In this document: in pieces, positions 8,093-16,600 of the stretch
Layout: each line of letters starts with the position of its first letter
Position numbering within the stretch: the stretch's first letter is position 1
NCBI RefSeq assembly: GCF_020829595.1
Contig: NZ_JAIVFW010000026.1
Location: forward strand, 29,203 to 93,202
Direction of reading: 5' to 3'
From: Nostoc sp. CHAB 5844
GTDB taxonomy: Bacteria > Cyanobacteriota > Cyanobacteriia > Cyanobacteriales > Nostocaceae
Length of the DNA stretch: 64,000 bases
Notes under the pieces: generated by a model
Seen by the model: the letters and a program-made list of their open reading frames with translations, nothing else
Told to the model about the DNA's origin: nothing
Database searches by the model: none
Made by a program: the position numbers and the translations under genes

Positions 8093-9133
8093 TTAAGAAT
8101 CCAGCCGAATTCGAGGATCGGCTACTTTCAACATTAAATCTGCGAGTAAGTTACCTACGTTTAATAGCACAGCACTCATAACTAGACTTGCCATTACTAA
8201 ATATTGGTCTTTAGCGATAACAGCTTGTAAGGTTAATCTTCCTAACCCAGGCCAGTTAAAGAACTGTTCAGCGATGAATGCACCGCCTAATAAACTGGCT
8301 AACTCAAAACCGAGCAAAGTAATTAAAGGGTTTATAGCATTGCGGAGAGCATGAACGTAAATTACGCGATTTTCTGGCAGTCCTTTGGCACGGGCTGTTT
8401 GGATATAATCTTGACGTAAAACATCCAACAATTCCCCACGCGTAATGCGTTGCAAACCTGCAAAGCTGGTGATACTCAAGGCAATTGTGGGTAAAATCAT
8501 GTGCCAACCGACATCAATAATTTTACCGAACCATGACAAATCAGCATGATCGATGCTGGTCATGCTGCCGACTGGGAACAAAGGTGATGTAAATTGGGCA
8601 AAGATTAATAAGAATAGAGCGGTGATGAAACTGGGAAATCCTTGTCCGGCGTAGCTAATTACTTGTAATATGCGGTCTGTAGCGCGGTTTTGCTTAACAG
8701 CAGCGATAATGCCCAAAGGAATAGCGATCGCCCATGTCACAATTAAAGAAGCGATCGCTAATAACAAAGTTGCAGGTACTCGCTCCCACAATAGCGAAGC
8801 TACAGAACGTTGATAAACAAAGCTTGTGCCAAAATCTCCTTTAGTAAATATCCGCCACAACCAAAAGAAATATTGCTCAGGCCAAGATTTATCTAAACCG
8901 AACTGTCTTCTAATTTCCTCAATTCTTTCTGGCGAAATTTTCGGATTTTGCCGCAGGGTATCTACATAATCCCCTGGAGACAATTTGATGATGAAAAATG
9001 ACAACGCTGATGCCAACAATAAGGTAAACAGCGCTTGTAATATCCGTTTAATCACATAAATAAAAGTTTCACTCGTGATTAACCTAATTAGCCAATCTCG
9101 ACTTGTCTCCAGGGAAATTTTTGTAGCAGTCAT
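8093..9133 (-). CDS. ABC transporter permease, dipeptide/oligopeptide (DppB/OppB) type
   Basis: This 346-residue permease has an N-terminal helix near residues 25-50 (LFTLLLASALSFFIIKLSPGDY), the usual periplasmic segment, and about five further helices. The conserved cytoplasmic loop, with RGELLDVLRQDYIQTARAKG near residues 232-251, contacts the ATPase. It belongs to the binding-protein-dependent permease family for peptides or nickel. The second permease, the binding protein and the ATPases are not in the neighbourhood, so it is an orphan subunit, as is frequent in cyanobacteria. Confidence 0.9.
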   Translation of the reverse strand: MTATKISLETSRDWLIRLITSETFIYVIKRILQALFTLLLASALSFFIIKLSPGDYVDTLRQNPKISPERIEEIRRQFGLDKSWPEQYFFWLWRIFTKGDFGTSFVYQRSVASLLWERVPATLLLAIASLIVTWAIAIPLGIIAAVKQNRATDRILQVISYAGQGFPSFITALFLLIFAQFTSPLFPVGSMTSIDHADLSWFGKIIDVGWHMILPTIALSITSFAGLQRITRGELLDVLRQDYIQTARAKGLPENRVIYVHALRNAINPLITLLGFELASLLGGAFIAEQFFNWPGLGRLTLQAVIAKDQYLVMASLVMSAVLLNVGNLLADLMLKVADPRIRLDS

Positions 9134-9207
9134 TTGTCCTTTGTCCTTTATTCTTTGTCATTTGTCATTTGTTGTTTGACTAATGACCAATGACTAATGA
9201 CCAATAA
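9134..9207. repeat. Heptanucleotide repeats between the permease gene and apt
   Basis: Two interlocking degenerate 7-mers (TTTGTCC/TTTGTCA, then ATGACCA/ATGACTA) fill the spacer. Confidence 0.8.
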
Positions 9208-9726
9208 CTAATATTCAATTAACGAGATAATCGGCACATCTGGTAGATGTTTGCGCCCTTGTAAATCTCGTAGCTCGATAATAAACCCAAAACCTACTAG
9301 TTCGCAGCCAATCTGTTGCACTAATTTTGCTGTAGCGCTGGCTGTACCACCTGTAGCAATCAAATCATCCACAATTAAAACTCGGCTTCCTGGATGCAAA
9401 GCGTCTTGGTGCATTTCCAAGCAGTCAGTGCCATACTCTAGTTGATATTCAACTGAGTGAACTTTTGCAGGTAATTTACCTTTTTTCCGCACAGGAATGA
9501 ACCCAGCACCTAATTTATAAGCCAGCGGAGAACCAATAATAAACCCCCGCGACTCCATCCCGATCACATAATCTGCTTGGAATTTGGCTTCATTGCATTT
9601 TTCTGTTAAAAAGTCAATAGTATAGCGCAATCCCTGTGGATCGCGCAGTAACGTAGTAATATCTCGAAATAAAATGCCAGGCTTGGGAAAATCTGGGATG
9701 TCACGAACTAGAGATTTTAAATCCAT
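9208..9726 (-). CDS. apt: Adenine phosphoribosyltransferase
   Basis: The 172-residue length and the PRPP-binding loop [14 protein letters not shown] (about residues 118-131) identify a type I phosphoribosyltransferase. The N-terminal [19 protein letters not shown] and ESRGFI segments are specific for Apt. It converts adenine plus PRPP to AMP in purine salvage in the cytoplasm. It is probably monocistronic or weakly linked to the downstream permease gene. Confidence 0.97.
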   Translation of the reverse strand: MDLKSLVRDIPDFPKPGILFRDITTLLRDPQGLRYTIDFLTEKCNEAKFQADYVIGMESRGFIIGSPLAYKLGAGFIPVRKKGKLPAKVHSVEYQLEYGTDCLEMHQDALHPGSRVLIVDDLIATGGTASATAKLVQQIGCELVGFGFIIELRDLQGRKHLPDVPIISLIEY

Positions 9727-10417
9727 AAACAGTTAGGGAATAAAGGCTAAAGTCTGAAGTCTGAAGTCTGAAGTCTGAAATGAATGGTTTAGTTTTTCCT
9801 GTGCCGCGTTCCTTTGGAATGGGTGCTTGATTTCAGCGGAAATATACTAGTACAGCAGGGCGGAAATAGACATACCATTCAAAATGGCGCAAAAGCCCAG
9901 AATACAATTCTTTTGACTTTTGACCCTTTGGGTGACGCTCCTACGTCGCTAACGCTACGCTAACGCCACTTGCTTTATGCCGGGAAACCCGTCCACCGCA
10001 GTGGCTCACTTTTGACTTTTGACTTCCGCGTAGCGGTACTAGGGGTGAGAGGCTCAAGGAGAAAATGTCGTATTTTACACTTCATACTTCATACTTTAAA
10101 CTTCAGACTTGAAAAATCGTACACTATAATGTCATACGCTGGATTTAAGGCTCTAGTGTCATCATCCATTGACGATAGTGAGAATCTACACCAAGCTTAA
10201 ATATGGACTGGTACTCATACTAAAGGAAGGTAAATTGAGGATTGAAAAACTGAAATTTAACTATACGCAAACTTTGTAGTAGAACAAGTTAAGTCATGTA
10301 TACGTCAAGTATTATGGCTACTGCCACAAGTTTAATGTTATTTTTTGGCTACTTATCTTAAATTTAGTTGTACTAGTTGTATCTAGTCTGTTGGAAGCGC
10401 ACAAGGTAATTTATAGA
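9727..10417. other. Repeat-rich intergenic region between apt and the DUF3038 gene
   Basis: No convincing gene is present. The region holds a CTGAAGT heptamer tract (about 9748-9779), a palindromic dispersed element (9933-10010), further TTTTGAC and CTTCATA heptamers, and an AT-rich promoter region after 10200. An ORF at 9970-10200 is built from the repeats and is not believed. Confidence 0.55.
9933..10010 (+). repeat. Dispersed palindromic intergenic repeat, copy 1
   Basis: The left half reads GACGCTCCTACGTCGCTAACG and continues into CTACGCTAACG; it recurs at 30726-30760 (reverse) and, diverged, at 63668-63689. The right half, with core CGGGAAACCCGTCCACCGC then TGGCTC, recurs at 19127-19162 (reverse) and, diverged, at 43503-43530. 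Confidence 0.7.
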
Positions 10418-11044
10418 ATGAATGTCTCCGCGAGCTTAACGCCGTTCAACAGTCCCGCGCCTGCGTCAACGCCGATGATTCTGGATACGTTACCAGATCC
10501 GGCGATCGCTGGACAAGGATGCCCACCCAGAACAAGGGTGCAAATTGACCTGATCTTACTGGCAATAGAAGCTTTAGAACTTGGTGGTTCAGAAGCAATT
10601 TTGAGTTTTGCACAAGAGTTGGATTTAAAAGATATTATTAAAAATCGGGTAAATTTATGGCGGATGCGTAGCTCCAGTCCCATGCGCCGCGCGAATATCC
10701 GCCGACCCTTAACTATTATGGAGGCAAAGGCTTTAGTGGTTATTGCTTGCTACATTGCTCGGCGGTTAACAGTTGTCATCCGTCAGATGCTAATGATATA
10801 TCAGCAAATGAATGACAAGCAGATACCTCTAGAACAAAACTTGCGTTTATCTAATTATCTAGAGCGCTTTCGAGCGCATTTTAAAAGTAGAATGAATGCC
10901 CGACGTTCTGGTGTACTGGCATTAACTTCTGATGAAAAATTAGATGAGTTAGCAATTAATTTGTTAGAAAAATTATTATTTTGTACTGGTACGGCTGGAA
11001 TGCAGCGGTTCTGGATTAGTCTTTTTGACGGTGAAGTGGAATGA
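10418..11044 (+). CDS. DUF3038 family protein
   Basis: A conserved cyanobacterial protein of unknown function. The block PPRTRVQIDLILLAIEALEL is characteristic. It is soluble and helical, with no signal peptide. The ATG at 10418 is preferred over an in-frame TTG at 10391. Its stop overlaps the start of the next gene by 4 bases (ATGA), so the two are translationally coupled. The adjacency of DUF3038 and DUF4335 genes suggests one shared function, as yet unknown. Confidence 0.75.
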   Translation: MNVSASLTPFNSPAPASTPMILDTLPDPAIAGQGCPPRTRVQIDLILLAIEALELGGSEAILSFAQELDLKDIIKNRVNLWRMRSSSPMRRANIRRPLTIMEAKALVVIACYIARRLTVVIRQMLMIYQQMNDKQIPLEQNLRLSNYLERFRAHFKSRMNARRSGVLALTSDEKLDELAINLLEKLLFCTGTAGMQRFWISLFDGEVE

Positions 11045-12510
11045 ACATTCAACGGAAGTACAGTCTACCTAACTGTACGTTGCTTTTAGAGGGTTTAAGT
11101 GATGCTTCCAGGGCGGTACATTTACAAGAACTCCGCCCAGAATTGTCAATATTGGTAAATGTAGAATGCTATATATCTGGTTATAAGCAACCTCTGGTAG
11201 GAGGCCGAGAATTCTTTGAAAGTTTGGTGAGGGCTGTTAGTGCATACGGGCAAGAATTTTTAAGTAATGTGCCGAACCCACAAGCGCATAACCAAGATTC
11301 AGAATTAGTAGAACTACAAAAAATTGACTATAACCGCCATAGATTAATTGTCCATTCTGAAAGCAGTACAGAAGGTTTGGAGTCGAATTCCAACCAGGCT
11401 AAATCACCGATTCAAATTGATATGAATACGGTGCAATTATTTGATTTGGTAGAAGCTGTAGATCAGTTTTTTGCTGACACCCAAACTTTACCAGAGTTAT
11501 CACTGGAGCTACAACCAGTTGCCAAACGCTACGGTGGTGCTAATGAAGCTGTACTCAAGCAAGCAGTACCAGCAAGTATTGGCGTTGCGAGTGTAGCAGT
11601 TGCCGCCGTGGCTTTTAGTTTGATTCCACCGCCGCAAGTTCGTCCACCAGAACCACAGCCAGAAACCCAGAGTAGTGCCACGCCAACACCTAGCACTGCG
11701 GCTGCGGCAACACCGACCACAACTCCTACAGCACAGACATCTCCTTCAGCAAGTGCAACACCTATCGCGGCTACAGTTCCTACTCCAACTCCTACAGCAG
11801 CCACCACACCTCCGACAGGAGATTTAGAAGCACTTTTAAATACAGTTTCGGAAATTACTGACCCATCTCAACTACGAGCTTTGAATCGTCAGGTTTGGAA
11901 TCAACTTGATCCTGCTTGGAATGAACGCTCGGCAGTGAAACAAGATCTAGTTTATCGTGTAGGTGTGGCTGGTGATGGTGCGATCGTTGGTTATAAAGCA
12001 GTCAATCAAGGGTCAAATGATGGAATAGATTTAACACCACTGCCAAAACTGCTCTACAATCCTGCTAAACGTTCTGCGATTACTAATGAACCAGTAGCCC
12101 AGTTTAAAGTGGTTTTTACTAACAAGGGCGTGTTAGAAGTTAGTCCTTGGCGTGGATATGCTAGTACACCACAGGTAGTTGGTCGTAAAATTACAGACGC
12201 TAATACAGTTAAAGGTTTAAACCAAAAGCTATACAAGACCATTCGCCAAAATTGGAAAGGTACTCCTACTTACACAAAAGCTTTGCCCTATCGAGTCGCT
12301 GTTAATAAAGAAGGCATCATTGCAGATTATGAACCACTAAACCAAGTTGCCTTCGATTATTTCCGTGAAACACCGCTACCAAATATGTTTCAAGCTGTTT
12401 ATGGTTCCAATGGTGCAGCGCCTAACACTCAGGAACCTCTGGCTCATTTCCAAGTAGTATTCAATCCTAATGGCAAACTCGAAGTGAGTCCTTGGCAAGG
12501 ATATCGGTAA
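11041..12510 (+). CDS. DUF4335 family membrane-anchored protein
   Basis: This 489-residue protein begins with MNIQRKYSLPNCTLLLEGL, a DUF4335-type domain of about 170 residues. A single hydrophobic segment (about residues 179-197) is followed by a ~70-residue Pro/Thr/Ala linker. The C-terminal region has two related halves, each ending in a FxVVFxxxGxLEVSPWxGY pattern (near residues 355-375 and 468-488). The likely topology is a cytoplasmic N-domain, one membrane span and an exported repeat domain. It is coupled to the DUF3038 gene. Function unknown. Confidence 0.75.
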   Translation: MNIQRKYSLPNCTLLLEGLSDASRAVHLQELRPELSILVNVECYISGYKQPLVGGREFFESLVRAVSAYGQEFLSNVPNPQAHNQDSELVELQKIDYNRHRLIVHSESSTEGLESNSNQAKSPIQIDMNTVQLFDLVEAVDQFFADTQTLPELSLELQPVAKRYGGANEAVLKQAVPASIGVASVAVAAVAFSLIPPPQVRPPEPQPETQSSATPTPSTAAAATPTTTPTAQTSPSASATPIAATVPTPTPTAATTPPTGDLEALLNTVSEITDPSQLRALNRQVWNQLDPAWNERSAVKQDLVYRVGVAGDGAIVGYKAVNQGSNDGIDLTPLPKLLYNPAKRSAITNEPVAQFKVVFTNKGVLEVSPWRGYASTPQVVGRKITDANTVKGLNQKLYKTIRQNWKGTPTYTKALPYRVAVNKEGIIADYEPLNQVAFDYFRETPLPNMFQAVYGSNGAAPNTQEPLAHFQVVFNPNGKLEVSPWQGYR

Positions 12511-12553
12511 CTTAAGAAAAAATGCTTAACTCAACTGTATTGGATTTTAATAC

Positions 12554-12934
12554 TTACTGATATGAGTTTTGCTGATCGTAGCGATCGCGTGATGCCACAA
12601 CTTCACAAAAGTGTTCTCTAGTCCAACTGGCTAGTGACAGTAATGGCTCAATTAGTGTTTTTCCTAAAGATGTCAGAGAGTATTCCACACTCAAAGGCAT
12701 CTTTGATAAAACTTTACGCTCTACTAGTCCATGCCGCTCAAGTTTACGCAAAGTTTGAGTCAGAACCTTTTGCGAAATTCCTTCTATATGATGTTGAATC
12801 TCGCTATATCGCCGCGAACGGTAGGCCAAACAATACAGTACAATCACACTCCACTTATCTGCAATCACATCAAGAATTTGTTGAGTTGGGCAATTGAGTG
12901 TAAATATTTCTGGTTCGGGAAAGTCATTGATCAT
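12554..12934 (-). CDS. HxlR family transcriptional regulator
   Basis: This 126-residue winged-helix protein carries the HxlR pattern: CPTQQILDVIADKWSVIVLYCL, then SRRYSEIQHHIEGISQKVLTQTLRKLERHGLV as the recognition region. The single N-terminal Cys (residue 15) is at the position used for redox or electrophile sensing in some HxlR proteins. It is divergent from a small membrane-protein gene, and a perfect palindrome lies 13 bases upstream of its start, which suggests autoregulation and control of the neighbour. The signal sensed is unknown. Confidence 0.9.
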   Translation of the reverse strand: MINDFPEPEIFTLNCPTQQILDVIADKWSVIVLYCLAYRSRRYSEIQHHIEGISQKVLTQTLRKLERHGLVERKVLSKMPLSVEYSLTSLGKTLIEPLLSLASWTREHFCEVVASRDRYDQQNSYQ

Positions 12935-12946
12935 CTTGCCTGTTCA

Positions 12947-12962
12947 CGCACCAAATGGTGCG
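12947..12962. promoter_or_regulatory. Palindromic operator candidate for the HxlR regulator
   Basis: CGCACCA-AA-TGGTGCG is a perfect 7-bp inverted repeat with a 2-nt centre, between the divergent HxlR and membrane-protein genes. HxlR proteins are dimers that usually bind such sites near their own promoters. The link is inferred from position and symmetry. Confidence 0.55.
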
Positions 12963-13050
12963 TTATTGTTTTTTTGCAGGAGTTATTTTAGCCTGAAGTA
13001 GCGAAGGTTAAAGCTTTGCAGGCAAACAAAACAAACGAGATATTCTTAAT

Positions 13051-13509
13051 ATGAATCGAGAAGAACTCGCTAAATGGCTTCTGAGAGTAGCTGCACTATC
13101 AACAATCATTGTTCCCATTGGAGTTGATGCAATCTTGTTAGCAAATGGTCACATGAACAACCCTGCGTGGCTACCTCATGCTAAACTGCATTGTGCTATG
13201 TCGTTTTTTGCTGCTGTCTCTTTAGGTGGTGCAGCTTTAGTAATATTAAAAGTTCGTCCCGTAACTGACAATTTCTCAATGGCTCTTGCCACATTTCTTA
13301 GTTCTGCATTTTGGATTGGGCTAATTGCGGCAGGGTTTTGGCCAGGGACTTCATACGGTTTTCTCAATGATCCGGTTCTCGGCAATATTCGTGAGCCGGA
13401 GTTACTTGGAATTACAATTTATCCAAATGTTGTAGCTAGTATACTGACGATCGCAGTAGCCTTGGCAGGTTATTGGCTAACAAATTATCAACAACCAATT
13501 GACCAATAA
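13051..13509 (+). CDS. Small four-helix membrane protein, probable HxlR target
   Basis: A 152-residue protein with four hydrophobic helices (about residues 8-32, 46-68, 77-97 and 121-145) and short loops. The family is not named with certainty (DUF6640-like at best). It is divergent from the HxlR regulator with a palindrome between them, a classic regulator-target arrangement. No catalytic motif is visible, so it could be a transporter-like or stress-response membrane protein. Confidence 0.6.
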   Translation: MNREELAKWLLRVAALSTIIVPIGVDAILLANGHMNNPAWLPHAKLHCAMSFFAAVSLGGAALVILKVRPVTDNFSMALATFLSSAFWIGLIAAGFWPGTSYGFLNDPVLGNIREPELLGITIYPNVVASILTIAVALAGYWLTNYQQPIDQ

Positions 13510-13645
13510 ATAAAGTAATTGGTCATCCCTCAACAGAATGAATTACTAATCTATCTAGAAAGAGTTTTTTAAAGTTAGTAAAAACAACTATGTTATTGTC
13601 GGGTAATAAATTATTTGTTACCCAATAGCGTTGCTGGTAACAAAA

Positions 13646-16600
13646 ATGACGCGCTCTCCAAATTCAGGAAATGATCAGGAGTCTATTAACCGTCGTTTAT
13701 ATCTCCTCCTTTTCAGTCGTACTAGTCTGATTATCGGAATTTTTTTGCTTGCTGGAATTGGAGCGGGAATTTGGTGGGCAAGACAATATGTATATAACGA
13801 TTTAGCACCGTTAGTAGAAACTAATCTTGAACAATTACTGGGGCGACCGATAAAAATAGGTAAGGTTGAAGCTTTTTCACTTTCTAGTTTGAGATTTAGT
13901 TCTCTATCGATACCAGCAACTGCTACTGATCCTGACCAACTGACAGCAAAAGCTGTTGATGTGCAGTTTTCACCCTTACAACTCATTCTCACCCGGACAC
14001 TGCCTTTAAATGTCACAGTGGTTCAGCCAAATGTCTTTATTCAACAAGATCAGGATGGTCGTTGGGTGACAGCTGAAGTTAAGAGTGGAGAAGGTAAAGG
14101 GGCGATTCAAACTCAATTACAAACACTTCAGATTGTTGATGGAAATGTAGAATTATTACCAGCCTCCGCACCAACTAAGCCGAAAGGTTCTGTAGTTATA
14201 GATAAATTCGGTGGTGTTGCCCGATTTTTGCCTGATGATCAAGGAATTGGCTATGAAATCAACGGTCAACTGACTAGAGGCGGTGCAGTTAAAATTACTG
14301 GTGAAACGCAACCAAAAGCACAACAAACTAATCTTCAGGTTGTAGCACAAGATTTACAAGCATCGGATGTTAGCCGATTAATTCAGTTACCTATTGTTTT
14401 GCAAGCAGGACGCATCAATGCTGACTTAGGAGTGCAAATTCCCCCAAACGTGTCAGATATAGCAATTACGGGGACAGCTATTCCTAATAATGTGACTGCT
14501 CAAATTCAAAATATTCCGCAACAGTTTATTAATTCTAATGGTAGATTGAAATTTCAAGGTCAGGCGATCGCACTCGAAAATCTAACCACAAACTTGGGCA
14601 AAGTTCCCATTCTGGCAAATGGCACAGTTAATACTAAAACAGGTTTTAACATCTTAGCTCAGGTAAAACCAGTCAGCGCCAAAAATCTCTTAGACACATT
14701 CAAAGTAAAATCCCCTGTCGTCGCTATTGGCGAAATCCAAGCCAACATCAAAATTCAGGGTTCTACTCAACAGCCAGTTCTTAGCGGTAGTGTCAGTAAC
14801 ACAAAACCTATTCAAGTTGACCGCCTGCAATTCAAAACTGTTAGCACTAACTTCCGCTTGGGTGTATCTAAAGCTGCAACTCAACTTGCTGTCTCCAATC
14901 TTAAAATATTACCTGCAGCAGGCGGAGAAATTACAGGCGGCGGTCAAGGTACACTGGGCGGTCAAGTAAAATTTAACATCCTAGCAGAGGGTATCTCAGG
15001 AGATATACTGGCACGAAGTTATGGCATTACTCCACCAATTAATATTGGCAATGTCTCGGCAAATACAGCAATTACTGGTTCTCTTGGCAAACAGCCTTTG
15101 ACACTCAACATCTCCAGCGTGCAAGTGAAACCGCCAGCCGGAGGGCAAATCGTCGGCAGTGGTCAAGTTGAACTCGCACCCCAAGGTAGGGTATTGTTAA
15201 ATGTCCTTGCCCAAAATTTACCAGGCGATGTAATTGCCAAAACAAATAAGACTTCATCTACGATCAAAGTTGGAAATGTCTCAGCAAATGCCAGGATTTT
15301 TGGTTCTATTGGAAATCTGCGAACAATAGCGCAAGTACAAGCACCCACCGCGACTTATCCGACCAGAGGACAACTTGTAGCTACTCAACAAGGGCAGAAT
15401 ATCTTTTTGCCAGCTGCTATTTTTAATGTGGCAGGCAATACAATCAGGGCGAGGGGTCAGGTTATCCAAAAACGCTGGCAAGCTTTTGTAAATACTGAGC
15501 AAGTTCAGTTAAGCCGTTTTAAACAGATTCCCCCCCAGTTCCAGGGAGTTTTAAATAGTGCGTCAGTCAGTTTGTCAGGAAGTACTAGTTCTTTTCAACT
15601 AGCAGATATTCAAGCGACAGCACAGGCAAGCTTAAGTGTGGCAGGAGGTAGAGTTAATATTAGGGATGCTAACCTGAATAACGGTCGCTGGCGAGCATTT
15701 GCTAACGCTTCGCAAATTCAACTCAACCGCTTTTCGCCACAACTGCGCGGACGACTGAATAGCAACGTACAAGTGGCTGGTACTACAGCATCTTTTAATT
15801 TGGCAGATATTCGCGCCGCCGGACAAATTCGCGCTAATCAAGGAGTAGCACAGTTAGCACAACCATTAGCAGCACAATTTATCTGGAATGGCAAGCAAAT
15901 TATCGTTCCACGGGCGACGACTCCGGGAGTGAGTGCGAATGGCGCGATCGCTGTACAATTACCAGAAACTGGGACACCAAAAATCGCTAACTTTAATTTC
16001 AACGTTCTAGCGCAGAATTTCAACCTCAACAACACTGGCGTTAAAGTTCCTGGAGACATCGCAGTATCAGGATTTCTTGACTTTAATGGGCAAGTTTCAG
16101 GTACACCAGAAATTCCGCAAGCCACGGGTAATGTCCGGCTGCGAAAATTCAATGTGAGTAACTTGGCATTTGACCCAGTTTTAACTGGTAATGTGAATTT
16201 TCTAGGCGGACAAGGAGCAAGTCTGCGACTGGCAGGTAAGGAAGATAGGATAGCACTTAACCTGGACGCAAATTATCGCCCAACTTCATTTTTAGTGAAA
16301 CGCGATCAGGCTGTCACAACAGGGAGAACTCAGGGAGATAACTTAATTATCAACGCCCAACAGTTTCCTATAGCTTTGGTGGGCGGCTTTTTACCTGATA
16401 ATAGATTGAAACCTTTGGGCGGGCAATTATCAGGAAATTTAGTGGTTAATTTGAATAATTATGCCCTAGCTGGAGATGTAGCGATCGCCCAGCCGCGTGT
16501 TGCCAGAGTCTCAGCAGACGAATTTCGTGGTAATTTTAGTTATGCTGATGGGACTGCCAGCTTAAATAACGGTCTATTGCGAATAGGAGACGGTAGCATC

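Noticed and set aside
9970..10200. 76-codon plus-strand ORF
   Set aside because: It lies in the dispersed palindrome and heptamer repeats, and has no ribosome site or protein-like composition.
12634..12991. Two plus-strand ORFs over the HxlR gene
   Set aside because: They are shadows of a well-conserved minus-strand winged-helix gene.
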